DNA from: an uncultured Pseudomonadales bacterium
Lineage (GTDB): Bacteria; Pseudomonadota; Gammaproteobacteria; Pseudomonadales; Azotimanducaceae
Direction: 5' to 3'
Assembly (NCBI GenBank): GCA_958296405.1
Contig: OY282519.1
Span: 3,084,132 to 3,148,131 of the forward strand
Length of the DNA stretch: 64,000 bases
Part shown: positions 9,382 to 17,682 of the stretch, piece by piece
Layout of the letters: each line of letters begins with the position of its first letter
Numbering within the stretch: position 1 is the stretch's first letter
Position numbers and translations under genes: made by a program
The notes under the pieces: model-generated
What the model saw: only the letters and a program-made list of their open reading frames with translations
Told to the model about the DNA's origin: nothing
The model's database searches: none

Positions 9382-10320
9382 TTATGGCGCGCTGCCTGCC
9401 AACAGCCGCCCCGCCCAACGCGCCGCGCCGGCAGCGCCGGCCATCTCATCCATGATGATGGTGGTGGCGATGTCGCGCGCGTAGTCGCTCATGGCGCCGC
9501 GCTCCTCGAAGCGGCGGCGAAACGAGCTGGCGGCGATGAAATCTGCAATGCGTGGCGCGATGCCGCCGCCCAAGTAGATGCCGCCGTGGGCGCACGCAGT
9601 GACGGCGAGGGCCCCGGCGGCATTGCCCAACAAGCCACACCATGTGTCCAACGTCTGATGACACACTGGATCTTCCATGGTGACCGCGCGCGCGGTCACC
9701 TGCGATGGCGTCAGCGCCGCCGGGACGTTGCCCCAGACATGGCACATGGCGCGGTACAGATTGACCAAGCCAGACCCCGACAACGCGCCTTCCCACGAGA
9801 CATAGCCGAGTTCGTCGGACAAGGTGCCCAGCAGCTCGCGCTCCAACGCATCCGCCGGGGCAAGCGGCGCGTGGCCGCCCTCCGAAGGCCAAACGCGCCC
9901 GTCGGCATCGATGAAGGCCATGCCGAGGCCCGTGCCCGGCGCCAACACCGCGCGCGAGCCGCTGTCCGGGGCGCCCCCCAACGGCATGAGCCGCGCGGCG
10001 CCGAGATGCGGCGCCTCGGTTGCGAGGGCTTCCAAATCATTCACCAACGTCAACGCCGGCACCGCCAAAGCGTTTTGCAGCGCCGCGCCGTCAAAGGCGA
10101 GGTGGCCGTTGGTGAGCCGCGCGGCGCCGTCCACCACCGGGCCAGCCACCGCCACGCACACGGCCTGTGGCGTTGCCTCGCCCAAGGCCGCCTGCAGCAG
10201 GCCAAGCGCCGTTGAGCAATCCGCAGTGGGAAACGGCTCGCGAGCGATGCGGCGGCTGCCCTGCACGATCAGGGCACGGGTGTGGGTGGCGCCGACGTCC
10301 ACCCCTGCAACGATGCTCAC
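9382..10320 (-). CDS. glk: glucokinase
   Basis: A 312-residue hexokinase of the bacterial Glk family, phosphorylating glucose with ATP in the cytoplasm. The N-terminal phosphate loop reads GVDVGATHTRAL. LVNDLEALA carries the catalytic Asp, APGTGLGMA is the adenosine loop, and SEGGHAPLAP contains the sugar-binding Glu and His. Two starts are possible: GTG at 10320 (chosen) and TTG at 10326, two codons earlier; neither has a clear ribosome binding site. It is a single gene with no sugar transporter beside it. Confidence 0.88.
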   Translation of the reverse strand: MSIVAGVDVGATHTRALIVQGSRRIAREPFPTADCSTALGLLQAALGEATPQAVCVAVAGPVVDGAARLTNGHLAFDGAALQNALAVPALTLVNDLEALATEAPHLGAARLMPLGGAPDSGSRAVLAPGTGLGMAFIDADGRVWPSEGGHAPLAPADALERELLGTLSDELGYVSWEGALSGSGLVNLYRAMCHVWGNVPAALTPSQVTARAVTMEDPVCHQTLDTWCGLLGNAAGALAVTACAHGGIYLGGGIAPRIADFIAASSFRRRFEERGAMSDYARDIATTIIMDEMAGAAGAARWAGRLLAGSAP

Positions 10321-11185
10321 GGCCAAGCCCGAGTGACGCTCAGCACCTGCGGGCGTTGGCAGCGCTCAAGAGGCGGCCCCGCGGACGCGCCGCTCGCATG
10401 ATGGATGGACACTGGCATTACCGCATTGTCTTAAACCGGCCGCGCGATTGCGAACGGCAGGCGATGCCACGCTTCGAGTCCGGCGGTGCGCCCGGGACTA
10501 GAGCGTATCGGTCGCGCCGTTGCGGGGATCAGTGACCATCTGGACGTTCGAGGTCAGGCCGCCGCCGCCATCATCCCAGCGAACTCGGCGGGGCCGGATG
10601 GCCACGCGAGCGGCGGCGGCGCGGAACCAGTGCCGCCACGCCTCCGTTCCCCACGGGCCGACGGCCGCACATAGCAGATCGTCCGTGATACGCCGAACGC
10701 CCTCCAGCCACAGCCACACAGAGGCCCTCCCGCTCCGACCCCATCCCGCGGCGCCGTCCGCTGTGTCGCGCCAGCAATGCCTCTGTGCCGCAAGCGAAAT
10801 CCGCAATCTTCAAGCCCCTGATGGCTTGCGCATCGCTCCAACCAAGTCGATCAACAGTCAATTCCGACAACAAGGCGGCAGATGTTTGCGGCGGTCGCGC
10901 CACCAGTGCAGCCAGACGCCACCAGCCAAGCCCGTGGTCACAGCGAGCAGAGTGTCCTGACGGCCTCCATCTTCTGCTCTAATCCTACCCTGCCGCGTGC
11001 TCGACATCGCTTAGATCGCAGACACCGGCGCTCTCGAGTTCAATGAACACCGACCGGTTCAGAGCCTGCAGATTCGTCCCAAGTTGAGAGCCATCGGGAT
11101 ATGGGCGACGTATTCTATTGAAGGAAAGACCACTTATAACCCTTCGTCGCTTGGGATGGCCCATCACACTCGCTGCGCCGCATGG
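10321..11185. other. intergenic stretch with a decayed gene
   Basis: About 860 bases contain no intact gene that I recognise. The minus strand from about 10990 down to 10498 reads as protein-like pieces in alternating frames, including the methylase motif at 10764-10903, which suggests a decayed gene. The part from 10321 to 10497 and from 10991 to 11185 shows nothing assignable. Confidence 0.5.
10764..10903 (-). pseudogene. fragment of an N6-type DNA methylase (motif I region)
   Basis: One minus-strand frame reads DRLGWSDAQAIRGLKIAD followed directly by FACGTEALLA. The IADFACGTxALL pattern is the SAM-binding motif I of large adenine-N6 DNA methylases found in type I-like and phage-defence systems, preceded here by the usual helix. 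The frame degenerates after about 15 further residues, and the second motif glycine has become Glu (CGTE for CGTG). A different frame continues to a stop at 10498 as a smooth sequence I cannot place. Nothing resembling motif IV (NPPF or similar) follows, so this is probably a relic. Confidence 0.45.
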
Positions 11186-11542
11186 CTAGCTCTTCTGGTT
11201 GAGCAAGTGCATCAGGAGCTTGTCAATGCGCTCGTTGGACTTGTCGAATTGATCAGCCATGCGTTCATTGGTCTCTTTCATGGCGTTTTGCCACGCCTTG
11301 TGTTCCTCAGTCCCCGCCGCCACTGCCTCCTTGATGGACGAAAGTTGCTCGCCCACAATCGTTTCGTGAGCGTCCATGCGAGCGGTCAGCTTCGCGACGA
11401 TCTCGTTCACGCCGCTCATGATGGCATCACCCCGAGCATTGAGCGCGTTGAACAACGCATTGATGGTCATGGCGACAGCCGCGACGGCAAGCACAACCAC
11501 GGCCACGATGATGGCGACCACAGCGCCTTCGTTGAATTCCAT
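11186..11542 (-). CDS. small single-pass membrane protein with coiled coil
   Basis: A 118-residue protein of no recognised family. One membrane helix (about residues 7-29, rich in Ala and Val) is followed by a hydrophilic, heptad-like helix (about 35-115) with repeated DEIVAK/ERMADQ-type patterns, predicting a coiled coil. The ATG at 11542 has GGGGAGA upstream at good spacing. Size and architecture resemble small DUF1640- or phage-type membrane coiled-coil proteins, but I do not assign it. It is divergent from the DUF2235 gene. Confidence 0.65.
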   Translation of the reverse strand: MEFNEGAVVAIIVAVVVLAVAAVAMTINALFNALNARGDAIMSGVNEIVAKLTARMDAHETIVGEQLSSIKEAVAAGTEEHKAWQNAMKETNERMADQFDKSNERIDKLLMHLLNQKS

Positions 11543-11920
11543 TGGTCTCTCCCCTCACGCAGTGATACAACGTGACACAACGCAATGTCAAATGCATTTG
11601 ACGAACATCGAGGGATTTGGCCTCCCTCAAGGCCGTGGCCGGCTCGGCGCAGCCGGCGTCCAGCTCGGGATCGTGGTCGGGGCGTTCGGAGCAGCGCGCG
11701 CCGCGGGCGGTTCAGGAGTGCCGCAACCGTCCGACCGGGACGCTCCCAGCGTCGTTGAAGTCGCGCGTCTACCGCGTGCTGTCGGAGCTCGACTCCGACC
11801 GAGAACCGCGTCCACCGCGTCCGCGACTTCTCCTCCAACGATGGACGCACCCACATCCGCGCCGGCGCAAAGGCACAGCCATTTGTGGGCAACACACCGC
11901 ACCGCATAGACTAGCTAGAC
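11543..11920. other. intergenic, no gene seen
   Basis: A 378-base divergent region between the small membrane protein and the DUF2235 hydrolase. Open frames on both strands have compositions typical of antisense or random high-GC sequence. It must contain the promoters of both genes, but I could not identify convincing -35/-10 elements. Confidence 0.5.
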
Positions 11921-13123
11921 ATGACCAAGGCCAGCCAAACCCTCATCTTCTGCTTCGACGGCACCGGTAACGAACCGAGCGACGCTGGGGAATTCAAGGA
12001 AGACGAGAGCATCAGCAACATCCTGAAGCTGCATGTGATGCTTGGCGGCGGGCTGACAGACGGCGTCGCGTCCGTGACCACGCCTTCGGGGCGACGACAG
12101 CGGGCCTTCTACTACAACGGCATCGGCACCTTGGAGGCGGGCCGCAGCATTCCCTTGCTGGGCCGTCTTTACCAAGCCGGTCGCGCCTGGGTGAACATGA
12201 CCTTGGCACCTACGTGGGGCGATGCTCAACGCATTCTGGACGAAGCCAAAGCGGACTTCGCGAAAGCTGACTATCGCGCCGGCGACAAACTCGTCATCTT
12301 CGGCTACAGCCGCGGCGCCGCTCTCGCACGCAAGTTCGCAAGCCGCATCCTCGCCAAGCACCGAGACTGTGTTGTCGCATTCCTCGGCGTGTTCGACACG
12401 GTTGCGGCAATGAACGGCATCCACCGTAAGGGCGACCGCATCAGCAGCGATGTCGTGTTCGAGAATGGCACCTTGAACGACCGCGTCAAACGGGCTGTGC
12501 ATCTCCTCGCGCTGGACGAGGACCGAGTGCCGTTCACGCCAACGCTCATGAACAAGGACGCAGACGAGCCGCGCCGCATCCTGGAGGTGTGGTTCCCAGG
12601 CGTTCACGGGGATGTCGGCGGCGGCTATTGGCAGGACGGGCTCTCGGATGTTGCCCTTGAGTTCATGATCGAAAAATGCCGCAACGCCCTAGATGGTGAT
12701 GTGCATATCGAAGAGGACGACAGAGAAATAACCGACCACCTCGGCCGCCAGGATCCGGACGACGCTTTAGCCAACCTCGATGTGGACGACGTTGCGCTGC
12801 ACCCGCTCTCCGATGGCCCGTTGCATGCCCACACCGGCGCCGCAGCCGCGCTCATGGACCAAGAGGTGCGTTCAGTGCATGTGAGCGACCACGACCGTCC
12901 CAGCCGCCCTGAGGACGATCTGCCCCTCGTCCACGCGTCCGTCGCCGAACGCTTCGCGAGCGTGCCAGACTACCGCCCGCCGGCGCTTCGGGGCTTAACG
13001 TTCCGGCTCATCAATGCCGCTGGCGTCGTGACCGATCCGCTGCGGGGCATCGCCGGCCTCCGAAAGGCTCAAAAGTGGGTCAAGAACGGCAAGATAACGC
13101 TGGTGCCGCGATCAGGGCCTTAA
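11921..13123 (+). CDS. DUF2235 alpha/beta hydrolase, Tle1-like phospholipase candidate
   Basis: A 400-residue protein with the DUF2235 hallmarks: FDGTGN near the N-terminus (12-17), nucleophile elbow GYSRG (128-132, Ser130), Asp159 in GVFDTVA, and His229 in PGVHGDVGGGY. These form a plausible Ser-Asp-His triad. The family includes Tle1 phospholipase effectors of type VI secretion as well as housekeeping hydrolases. Residues about 245-345 are acidic and unlike the rest, possibly a recognition or regulatory region. No VgrG, PAAR or immunity gene is adjacent, so effector function is unproven. An FHA-domain gene 11 kb away could fit such a system but is weak evidence. Confidence 0.85.
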   Translation: MTKASQTLIFCFDGTGNEPSDAGEFKEDESISNILKLHVMLGGGLTDGVASVTTPSGRRQRAFYYNGIGTLEAGRSIPLLGRLYQAGRAWVNMTLAPTWGDAQRILDEAKADFAKADYRAGDKLVIFGYSRGAALARKFASRILAKHRDCVVAFLGVFDTVAAMNGIHRKGDRISSDVVFENGTLNDRVKRAVHLLALDEDRVPFTPTLMNKDADEPRRILEVWFPGVHGDVGGGYWQDGLSDVALEFMIEKCRNALDGDVHIEEDDREITDHLGRQDPDDALANLDVDDVALHPLSDGPLHAHTGAAAALMDQEVRSVHVSDHDRPSRPEDDLPLVHASVAERFASVPDYRPPALRGLTFRLINAAGVVTDPLRGIAGLRKAQKWVKNGKITLVPRSGP

Positions 13124-13156
13124 GCCGCCCCAGCCAGCTACCGCCCTTCCAGACGC

Positions 13157-14080
13157 TCAGCGTTCCACCGCTGTCAGAAACGCCCACACCCCATCCGCGC
13201 CCTGCCCGGCGATGGCGGCGCCGAGCCGGGCTTGCCATTCGCTCTCAGCGCCGTGCTCGTCTCGCCACGCCCAGAGGCGGCGGGTGAAGTGATGCAGCGT
13301 GTGCTCGTGGGTGAAGCCCATCGCGCCATGCACTTGATGCGCCATCTCCGCGACGACGCCAGCGGCTTCGCCGACCCGCGCCTTGGCCGCGGCAACTTGG
13401 AACGGAAAGTCCGGCGCGGCAACGGCTTCGACGGCACCATCGGTGGCGCGTTGCGCGGCTGCCGCCTCCGAGGCGAGCACAGCCAAGCCCTGCTGCACCG
13501 CCTGAAAGCCGGCGATGGGCCGCCCGAATTGCCGCCGCTCGCCGGCGTAAGCCACCGACAGCTCCAAGAGCCGCGCCATCGCCCCAGCCATGAGCGCGGC
13601 GCGGGACAGCGCGAGGAGCTCCTCAAGCCCGGACACATCGACTGTCTCAACCGTTCGGTCGCCGCCGATGATGCGGTCGCGCGGTTCGCCGGCAAGGTTG
13701 GCGCGTTCCTCCACCTCGAACCCCGTCACCACATGGCCGCTCTCGCCCAAGACGACCCGCGTAGCGCGGCGCCCCCAAGGCGCAATGCCGCCGATGGCGA
13801 TGGTGGTGAGGCCCGCCCCGGCCTCGCCGATGAGCCGGTTCGCCAGCAGCGTTTCGGCCAGCGGCAGCGGCGCGGCGTGACGCCCGGCGAGCGCCAGCAG
13901 GCCGAACAAGTCACCTAAGCCAGAACCGGAAGCGACGCTGCCAGTTTCATGCAGCCCGGCGCCTGCCAACGCCTCCCAAAGCTCGGCTGGGAACTGGCCC
14001 GCCTCGGCGGCGTCCAGCGTCGCCTTGTCGCAGTGGTCGCGCAGGATGCGTTCCGCGACATCCGCGATGAGCGCGTCCAT
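13157..14080 (-). CDS. acyl-CoA dehydrogenase, short partner subunit
   Basis: A 307-residue protein of the acyl-CoA dehydrogenase superfamily, shorter than the usual 380. It keeps the C-terminal four-helix domain (QFGRPIAGFQAVQQGLA and HQVHGAMGFTHEHTLHHFTR) but has a reduced N-terminal and beta domain. The ATG at 14080 overlaps the stop of the larger dehydrogenase upstream (TGATG). This large-plus-small pairing is known from heteromeric alpha2beta2 enzymes of sterol side-chain oxidation (FadE28-FadE29 type). I infer the same assembly here, with FAD and active site shared between subunits. The substrate is unknown. Confidence 0.85.
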   Translation of the reverse strand: MDALIADVAERILRDHCDKATLDAAEAGQFPAELWEALAGAGLHETGSVASGSGLGDLFGLLALAGRHAAPLPLAETLLANRLIGEAGAGLTTIAIGGIAPWGRRATRVVLGESGHVVTGFEVEERANLAGEPRDRIIGGDRTVETVDVSGLEELLALSRAALMAGAMARLLELSVAYAGERRQFGRPIAGFQAVQQGLAVLASEAAAAQRATDGAVEAVAAPDFPFQVAAAKARVGEAAGVVAEMAHQVHGAMGFTHEHTLHHFTRRLWAWRDEHGAESEWQARLGAAIAGQGADGVWAFLTAVER

Positions 14081-15228
14081 CAGCGCAGCCCAAGCCCACG
14101 GGCGATGACGCCGCGCAGGATCTCCCGGGTGCCGCCGCGCAGGGTGAACGATGGCGCGGCGAGGAGCGTTTGCTGAAACGAACTCTGCAAGCGCTCGTCC
14201 TGCGCCGACGCGCCCAGCGCCGGCCCAGCCAAGCGCAGCCACTCCGGCACCAGCTTCTCGAAGTCGTTGCCCAACGCTTTCACCAACGCCGCCTCAAGGG
14301 CCGGGTTCTTGCCTTCCTGCAACATGCCGGCCACAGACATGGACATCTTCCGGAGCGTCATGATGTGGCTCGCGATGCGTCCAATCAGCGCCGCCGTCGC
14401 CCGGTCTGGCCGCGGCCCAGCGGCGCGGACGAACTCCACGAACAGCCGAAAGGCGGACAGAAACCGCTCTGGGCCGCTGCGTTCGTAGGCGAGTTCGCTC
14501 GTCACCTGCTGCCAGCCGTTGCCGGCGACGCCAACCAAGTTCTCGCGTGGCACGGGGCAATCCTGAAAGACGACCTCGTTGAAGTCCTCGCCGCCGGCAA
14601 TGTTGCGGATGGGGCGCACGGCGACGCCGGGGCCGCGCAGGTCGATGATGAATTGCGAGAGCCCGGCGTGGCGGTTGTCGCTGGGCGGGGCTGTGCGCGC
14701 CAGCACGATGATGTAGTGGTTGCGGTGCGCATCGGTCGTCCACACCTTGACGCCGTTCACCAGCCAACCGTCCCCCGTCTCCTCCGCGCGGGTGCGCACG
14801 GAGGCAAGGTCTGAACCCGTGTCTGGCTCGCTCATGCCGATGGAGAAGTACGTCTCGCCACGCGTCACGCCCGGCAGATAGCGTCGCCGTTGCGCATCGC
14901 TGCCATAGCGCAGCAGCAACGGGCCGCTTTGCCGGTCTGCAATCCAATGCGCGCTCACCGGCGCCCCGGCAGCGAGCAGCTCTTCCGTGACGACGTAGCG
15001 CTCGAAGAATGACCGCGCCTTGCCGCCGTACTCCACCGGCCACGTCATGCCGATCCAGCCGCGTTCGCCAAGTTTGCGCGAGAACTCTGGGCTATGGCCT
15101 TGGTTGAAGTCTGAGTTCGGCAGGTATCCCGCCGGCAGATGCTCGGCGACGAACGCCCGCACGGCGTCGCGCAGGCCTTCGGCGGCTTCCGGCAGCCGCA
15201 CCGGATCGAATGTCAGCCCTTGGAACAT
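14080..15228 (-). CDS. acyl-CoA dehydrogenase, large subunit
   Basis: A full-length 382-residue acyl-CoA dehydrogenase, which introduces the alpha,beta double bond in acyl-CoAs with FAD. The substrate and flavin loop is visible as SIGMSEPDTGSDLAS, followed by GVKVWTTDAHRNHYIIV. The C-terminus carries the GGTREILRGVIARGLGL element that normally covers the adenine of FAD. It is translationally coupled to the shorter dehydrogenase downstream, which argues for a heteromeric complex. The 212 bases upstream are the likely promoter region shared with the divergent gene at 15441. Confidence 0.9.
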   Translation of the reverse strand: MFQGLTFDPVRLPEAAEGLRDAVRAFVAEHLPAGYLPNSDFNQGHSPEFSRKLGERGWIGMTWPVEYGGKARSFFERYVVTEELLAAGAPVSAHWIADRQSGPLLLRYGSDAQRRRYLPGVTRGETYFSIGMSEPDTGSDLASVRTRAEETGDGWLVNGVKVWTTDAHRNHYIIVLARTAPPSDNRHAGLSQFIIDLRGPGVAVRPIRNIAGGEDFNEVVFQDCPVPRENLVGVAGNGWQQVTSELAYERSGPERFLSAFRLFVEFVRAAGPRPDRATAALIGRIASHIMTLRKMSMSVAGMLQEGKNPALEAALVKALGNDFEKLVPEWLRLAGPALGASAQDERLQSSFQQTLLAAPSFTLRGGTREILRGVIARGLGLR

Positions 15229-15440
15229 GGCTCAAGCCTCTCAACAGCCCACAGCGCGCACCACGCCGGCAAACCGGCGACGGCGCGCGTTGGATTCGGG
15301 AGTGTGCCGGGATTGCGAGTGGCCGACGGCATGGCGGCATTGTGCCATACACGCTGTGGCTCATCCGGCAGCGCCCGCTGCATGAGGTTCGACAAGCGCC
15401 GCCGCGCCCGCCGCCTCCGCCCTTCCAGTAAGATGCGGGC

Positions 15441-15848
15441 ATGGAGGCAGCCAGCGCGGCCCGCCTGCAAGCGCGGTTCGCGCCAATTCTCGACGAGGTG
15501 GAGCGCCGCGCCGGCGTCGCTGGCGCGTTCGTGGACAAGGACGCCTACCGCATCCTGCTCGCCACCGTGTGGGCGAACATCGTGATGCACCCAGACGAGG
15601 CTGGCATTGCGGAAAGTGACTTGGAGGCGGCGCACAACATTCTCAATGAACGCGCCACAGGCATCCTTGGCACGGAGGACGCCATCAAGGATTGCTTTCG
15701 CTTCGTGAACAGCAACGCCGGCCAAGTGGCTATGGAGCGCACCCGCATCAACCAAACGCACAAAGACCTGTTGCTCTATTTCGCGTCGATGATCCTAGAT
15801 CCAACACGCCACCAGAAGATGATGCAGGCAGTGCGGGAGCAGCGATGA
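15441..15848 (+). CDS. conserved-looking hypothetical protein
   Basis: A 135-residue, mostly helical soluble protein with no recognised domain. It has no signal peptide or membrane segment. Features include VDKDAYRILLATVWANIVMH and a C-terminal DLLLYFASMILDP helix, suggesting a compact helical bundle. The gene is divergent from the acyl-CoA dehydrogenase pair and convergent with the BepA-like gene. Codon use matches its neighbours. Function unknown. Confidence 0.7.
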   Translation: MEAASAARLQARFAPILDEVERRAGVAGAFVDKDAYRILLATVWANIVMHPDEAGIAESDLEAAHNILNERATGILGTEDAIKDCFRFVNSNAGQVAMERTRINQTHKDLLLYFASMILDPTRHQKMMQAVREQR

Positions 15849-15885
15849 CCTAGCTTGGGCCTAGGCCCTCTCGACCAGCGCCTGC

Positions 15886-17313
15886 TCAACTCTTCAGCCC
15901 CTCCAACTCCGTTCGCAAGTCCAGAATGCGTTGCGTGAGCCGCACCATCAGGGCACCCTCGCTCCCGCCCTCTGCCACCAAACCGCGGGCATATTCAAGG
16001 TGCTGAATGGCCTTCTGATAGGCGCCGTGCAGCGCGAAATACTCGGCGCGGGCGCGGTGGACGCCCACGATGTCCCCTGCAAGCCCCGCAATCTCTGCCA
16101 GTTCGCGCCAGATGTCCGTGTCGTCTGGATGCACTCGGCTCTGCCGCAAGAGCACGTCTTGAGCGGCGCTGTTCCGTCCGGCGCCGGCCAACGCCCGCGC
16201 ATAGAGCATGGCCAGCGGTTGATTGTCTGGATTGATCACCAACTGGTGCGAGAGCAGCCCGATGGCGCGCTCGTGCTGTTCGCCCTCGATCAACGCTTCC
16301 GCGTAAGAGGCGGTTACCAAAATGCTGCGTGGGTTCGCCTCGTGCAGCGCCCGCATGTCGATGATCGCCTCCAAGTGCTCGCCGGCGCGGGAGCGGGCGA
16401 GCGCCAGCCGATACGCTCCCACCGCGCCGCCAGCGTCCGCATGGCGGGCTTCCGTCAAGGCCCGATTAGGCGTCGGCGCAAAGTGAACCAGCGCCCGCGC
16501 GCGCATCAACTGATAGTCCCGCGAGCCAGCCGCGGCCCCCACCCCGTACTCGGCGGCCTGATTGCGGGCGTCGGCGATGCGCGTCTCCGTCACTGGATGC
16601 GTGAGGAGGAACTCCGGCGGCCGCTCGGTGAAGCGGAAGGCGCGCTGCATGCGCTCGAACATGCGCGCCATGCCGTCTGGGTCATGCCCGGCGCGCGCCA
16701 GCGTGTTGAGGCCAATGCGGTCTGCCTCTTGCTCGCGGGTGCGGCTGTAGCGCAACTGGCTTTGCATCGCCGCCGCCTGTGTGCCCATGATGGCGGCCAT
16801 CCCGGCATCGCTGCCCCCCGCCGCGGCCAGCGCGACGCCGGCGATCATCCCCAGCAGCATCGGCAGCGTCGTGCGCCGCTGCGCCTCGATGCCACGCGCA
16901 AAGTGCCGTTGGCTCAGGTGGGCGAGCTCGTGCGCGATGACCGAGGCGTATTCGTGAATGTCCGCCGCATGCACCAAGAGACCGAGATTGATGCCAACCA
17001 CTCCGCCCGGCGCCGCGAATGCGTTGATCTCCTCACTGTCGATGAGCAGCGGCGACACCACCGCTTCCTTGAGCTCCGAGTGCTGCGCAATCTGGAAGAG
17101 CTGCGTCGCAACGTAATACTTGAGCACCTCGTCTGCGACGGTGGGCACCTGCGAACGTAGCTGCTTGAGGAACATCTCGCCCAAGCGCTTCTCCGTTTCC
17201 GGGGAAACGATGGCGGAGGACGCGTCACCGAGCTCCGGCAGCGCCTCTGGCTCGGCACCCCAAACCGCCCCAGCCGTGAGGGCGAACGCCAAAACGAAAG
17301 CCGCGTTGCGCAT
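15886..17313 (-). CDS. bepA: M48 periplasmic metalloprotease/chaperone, BepA-like
   Basis: A 475-residue zinc protease with TPR repeats, matching BepA (YfgC), which monitors assembly of outer-membrane proteins such as LptD in the periplasm. It has a signal peptide (cleavage near Ala20), the zinc motif HELAH at 128-132, and a third ligand Glu near 196 in the REQEADRIG segment. A TPR-rich half from about 270 to the end is visible as repeated AYRLALARSRAGEHLEAI-type helices. Length matches E. coli BepA. The TusA-family gene lies divergently upstream, as it does in several gammaproteobacteria. Confidence 0.88.
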   Translation of the reverse strand: MRNAAFVLAFALTAGAVWGAEPEALPELGDASSAIVSPETEKRLGEMFLKQLRSQVPTVADEVLKYYVATQLFQIAQHSELKEAVVSPLLIDSEEINAFAAPGGVVGINLGLLVHAADIHEYASVIAHELAHLSQRHFARGIEAQRRTTLPMLLGMIAGVALAAAGGSDAGMAAIMGTQAAAMQSQLRYSRTREQEADRIGLNTLARAGHDPDGMARMFERMQRAFRFTERPPEFLLTHPVTETRIADARNQAAEYGVGAAAGSRDYQLMRARALVHFAPTPNRALTEARHADAGGAVGAYRLALARSRAGEHLEAIIDMRALHEANPRSILVTASYAEALIEGEQHERAIGLLSHQLVINPDNQPLAMLYARALAGAGRNSAAQDVLLRQSRVHPDDTDIWRELAEIAGLAGDIVGVHRARAEYFALHGAYQKAIQHLEYARGLVAEGGSEGALMVRLTQRILDLRTELEGLKS

Positions 17314-17443
17314 GGCTTGGCATCATAACGGAAAGCCGCAGCCCATCGCCCTCCCCCCTCTCTCCTTTCCTCTCCGCCAAAACGCCCCGGCCCCTTCCCC
17401 CGATACGCCTCGGCCTAGCCCAAGCTGCTATCCTGCCGCCTTG

Positions 17444-17677
17444 ATGGAGGAAGAAACTGTCGTCGACGCCAGCGGCCTCAACTGCCCGATGCCGCTGCTC
17501 AAGGCAAAGCAGGCGCTCAACGGGTTGCCCGGCGGCGCGCTGTTGCGCGTACATGCCACAGACCCAGGCTCCGTGCGGGATTTCGAGACCTTCGCCCGGC
17601 AGAGCGGCAACACCCTGCTGGAATCGCAGCAGGGCGAGGGCACCTACTCCTACCTGCTGCGAAAACGGCAAGACTGA
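17444..17677 (+). CDS. tusA: TusA-family sulfurtransferase
   Basis: A 77-residue sulfur-carrier protein. The CPMP motif (C14-P15-M16-P17) holds the persulfide-bearing cysteine. TusA relatives relay sulfur to tRNA thiolation, molybdenum cofactor synthesis or sulfur oxidation; this copy is linked to the BepA-like gene, a common gammaproteobacterial arrangement whose physiological meaning is unclear. The ATG at 17444 fits the family length; longer in-frame starts add no conserved sequence. Five bases separate its stop from the next gene's GTG, so the two form an operon. Confidence 0.85.
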   Translation: MEEETVVDASGLNCPMPLLKAKQALNGLPGGALLRVHATDPGSVRDFETFARQSGNTLLESQQGEGTYSYLLRKRQD

Positions 17678-17682
17678 CGCCG

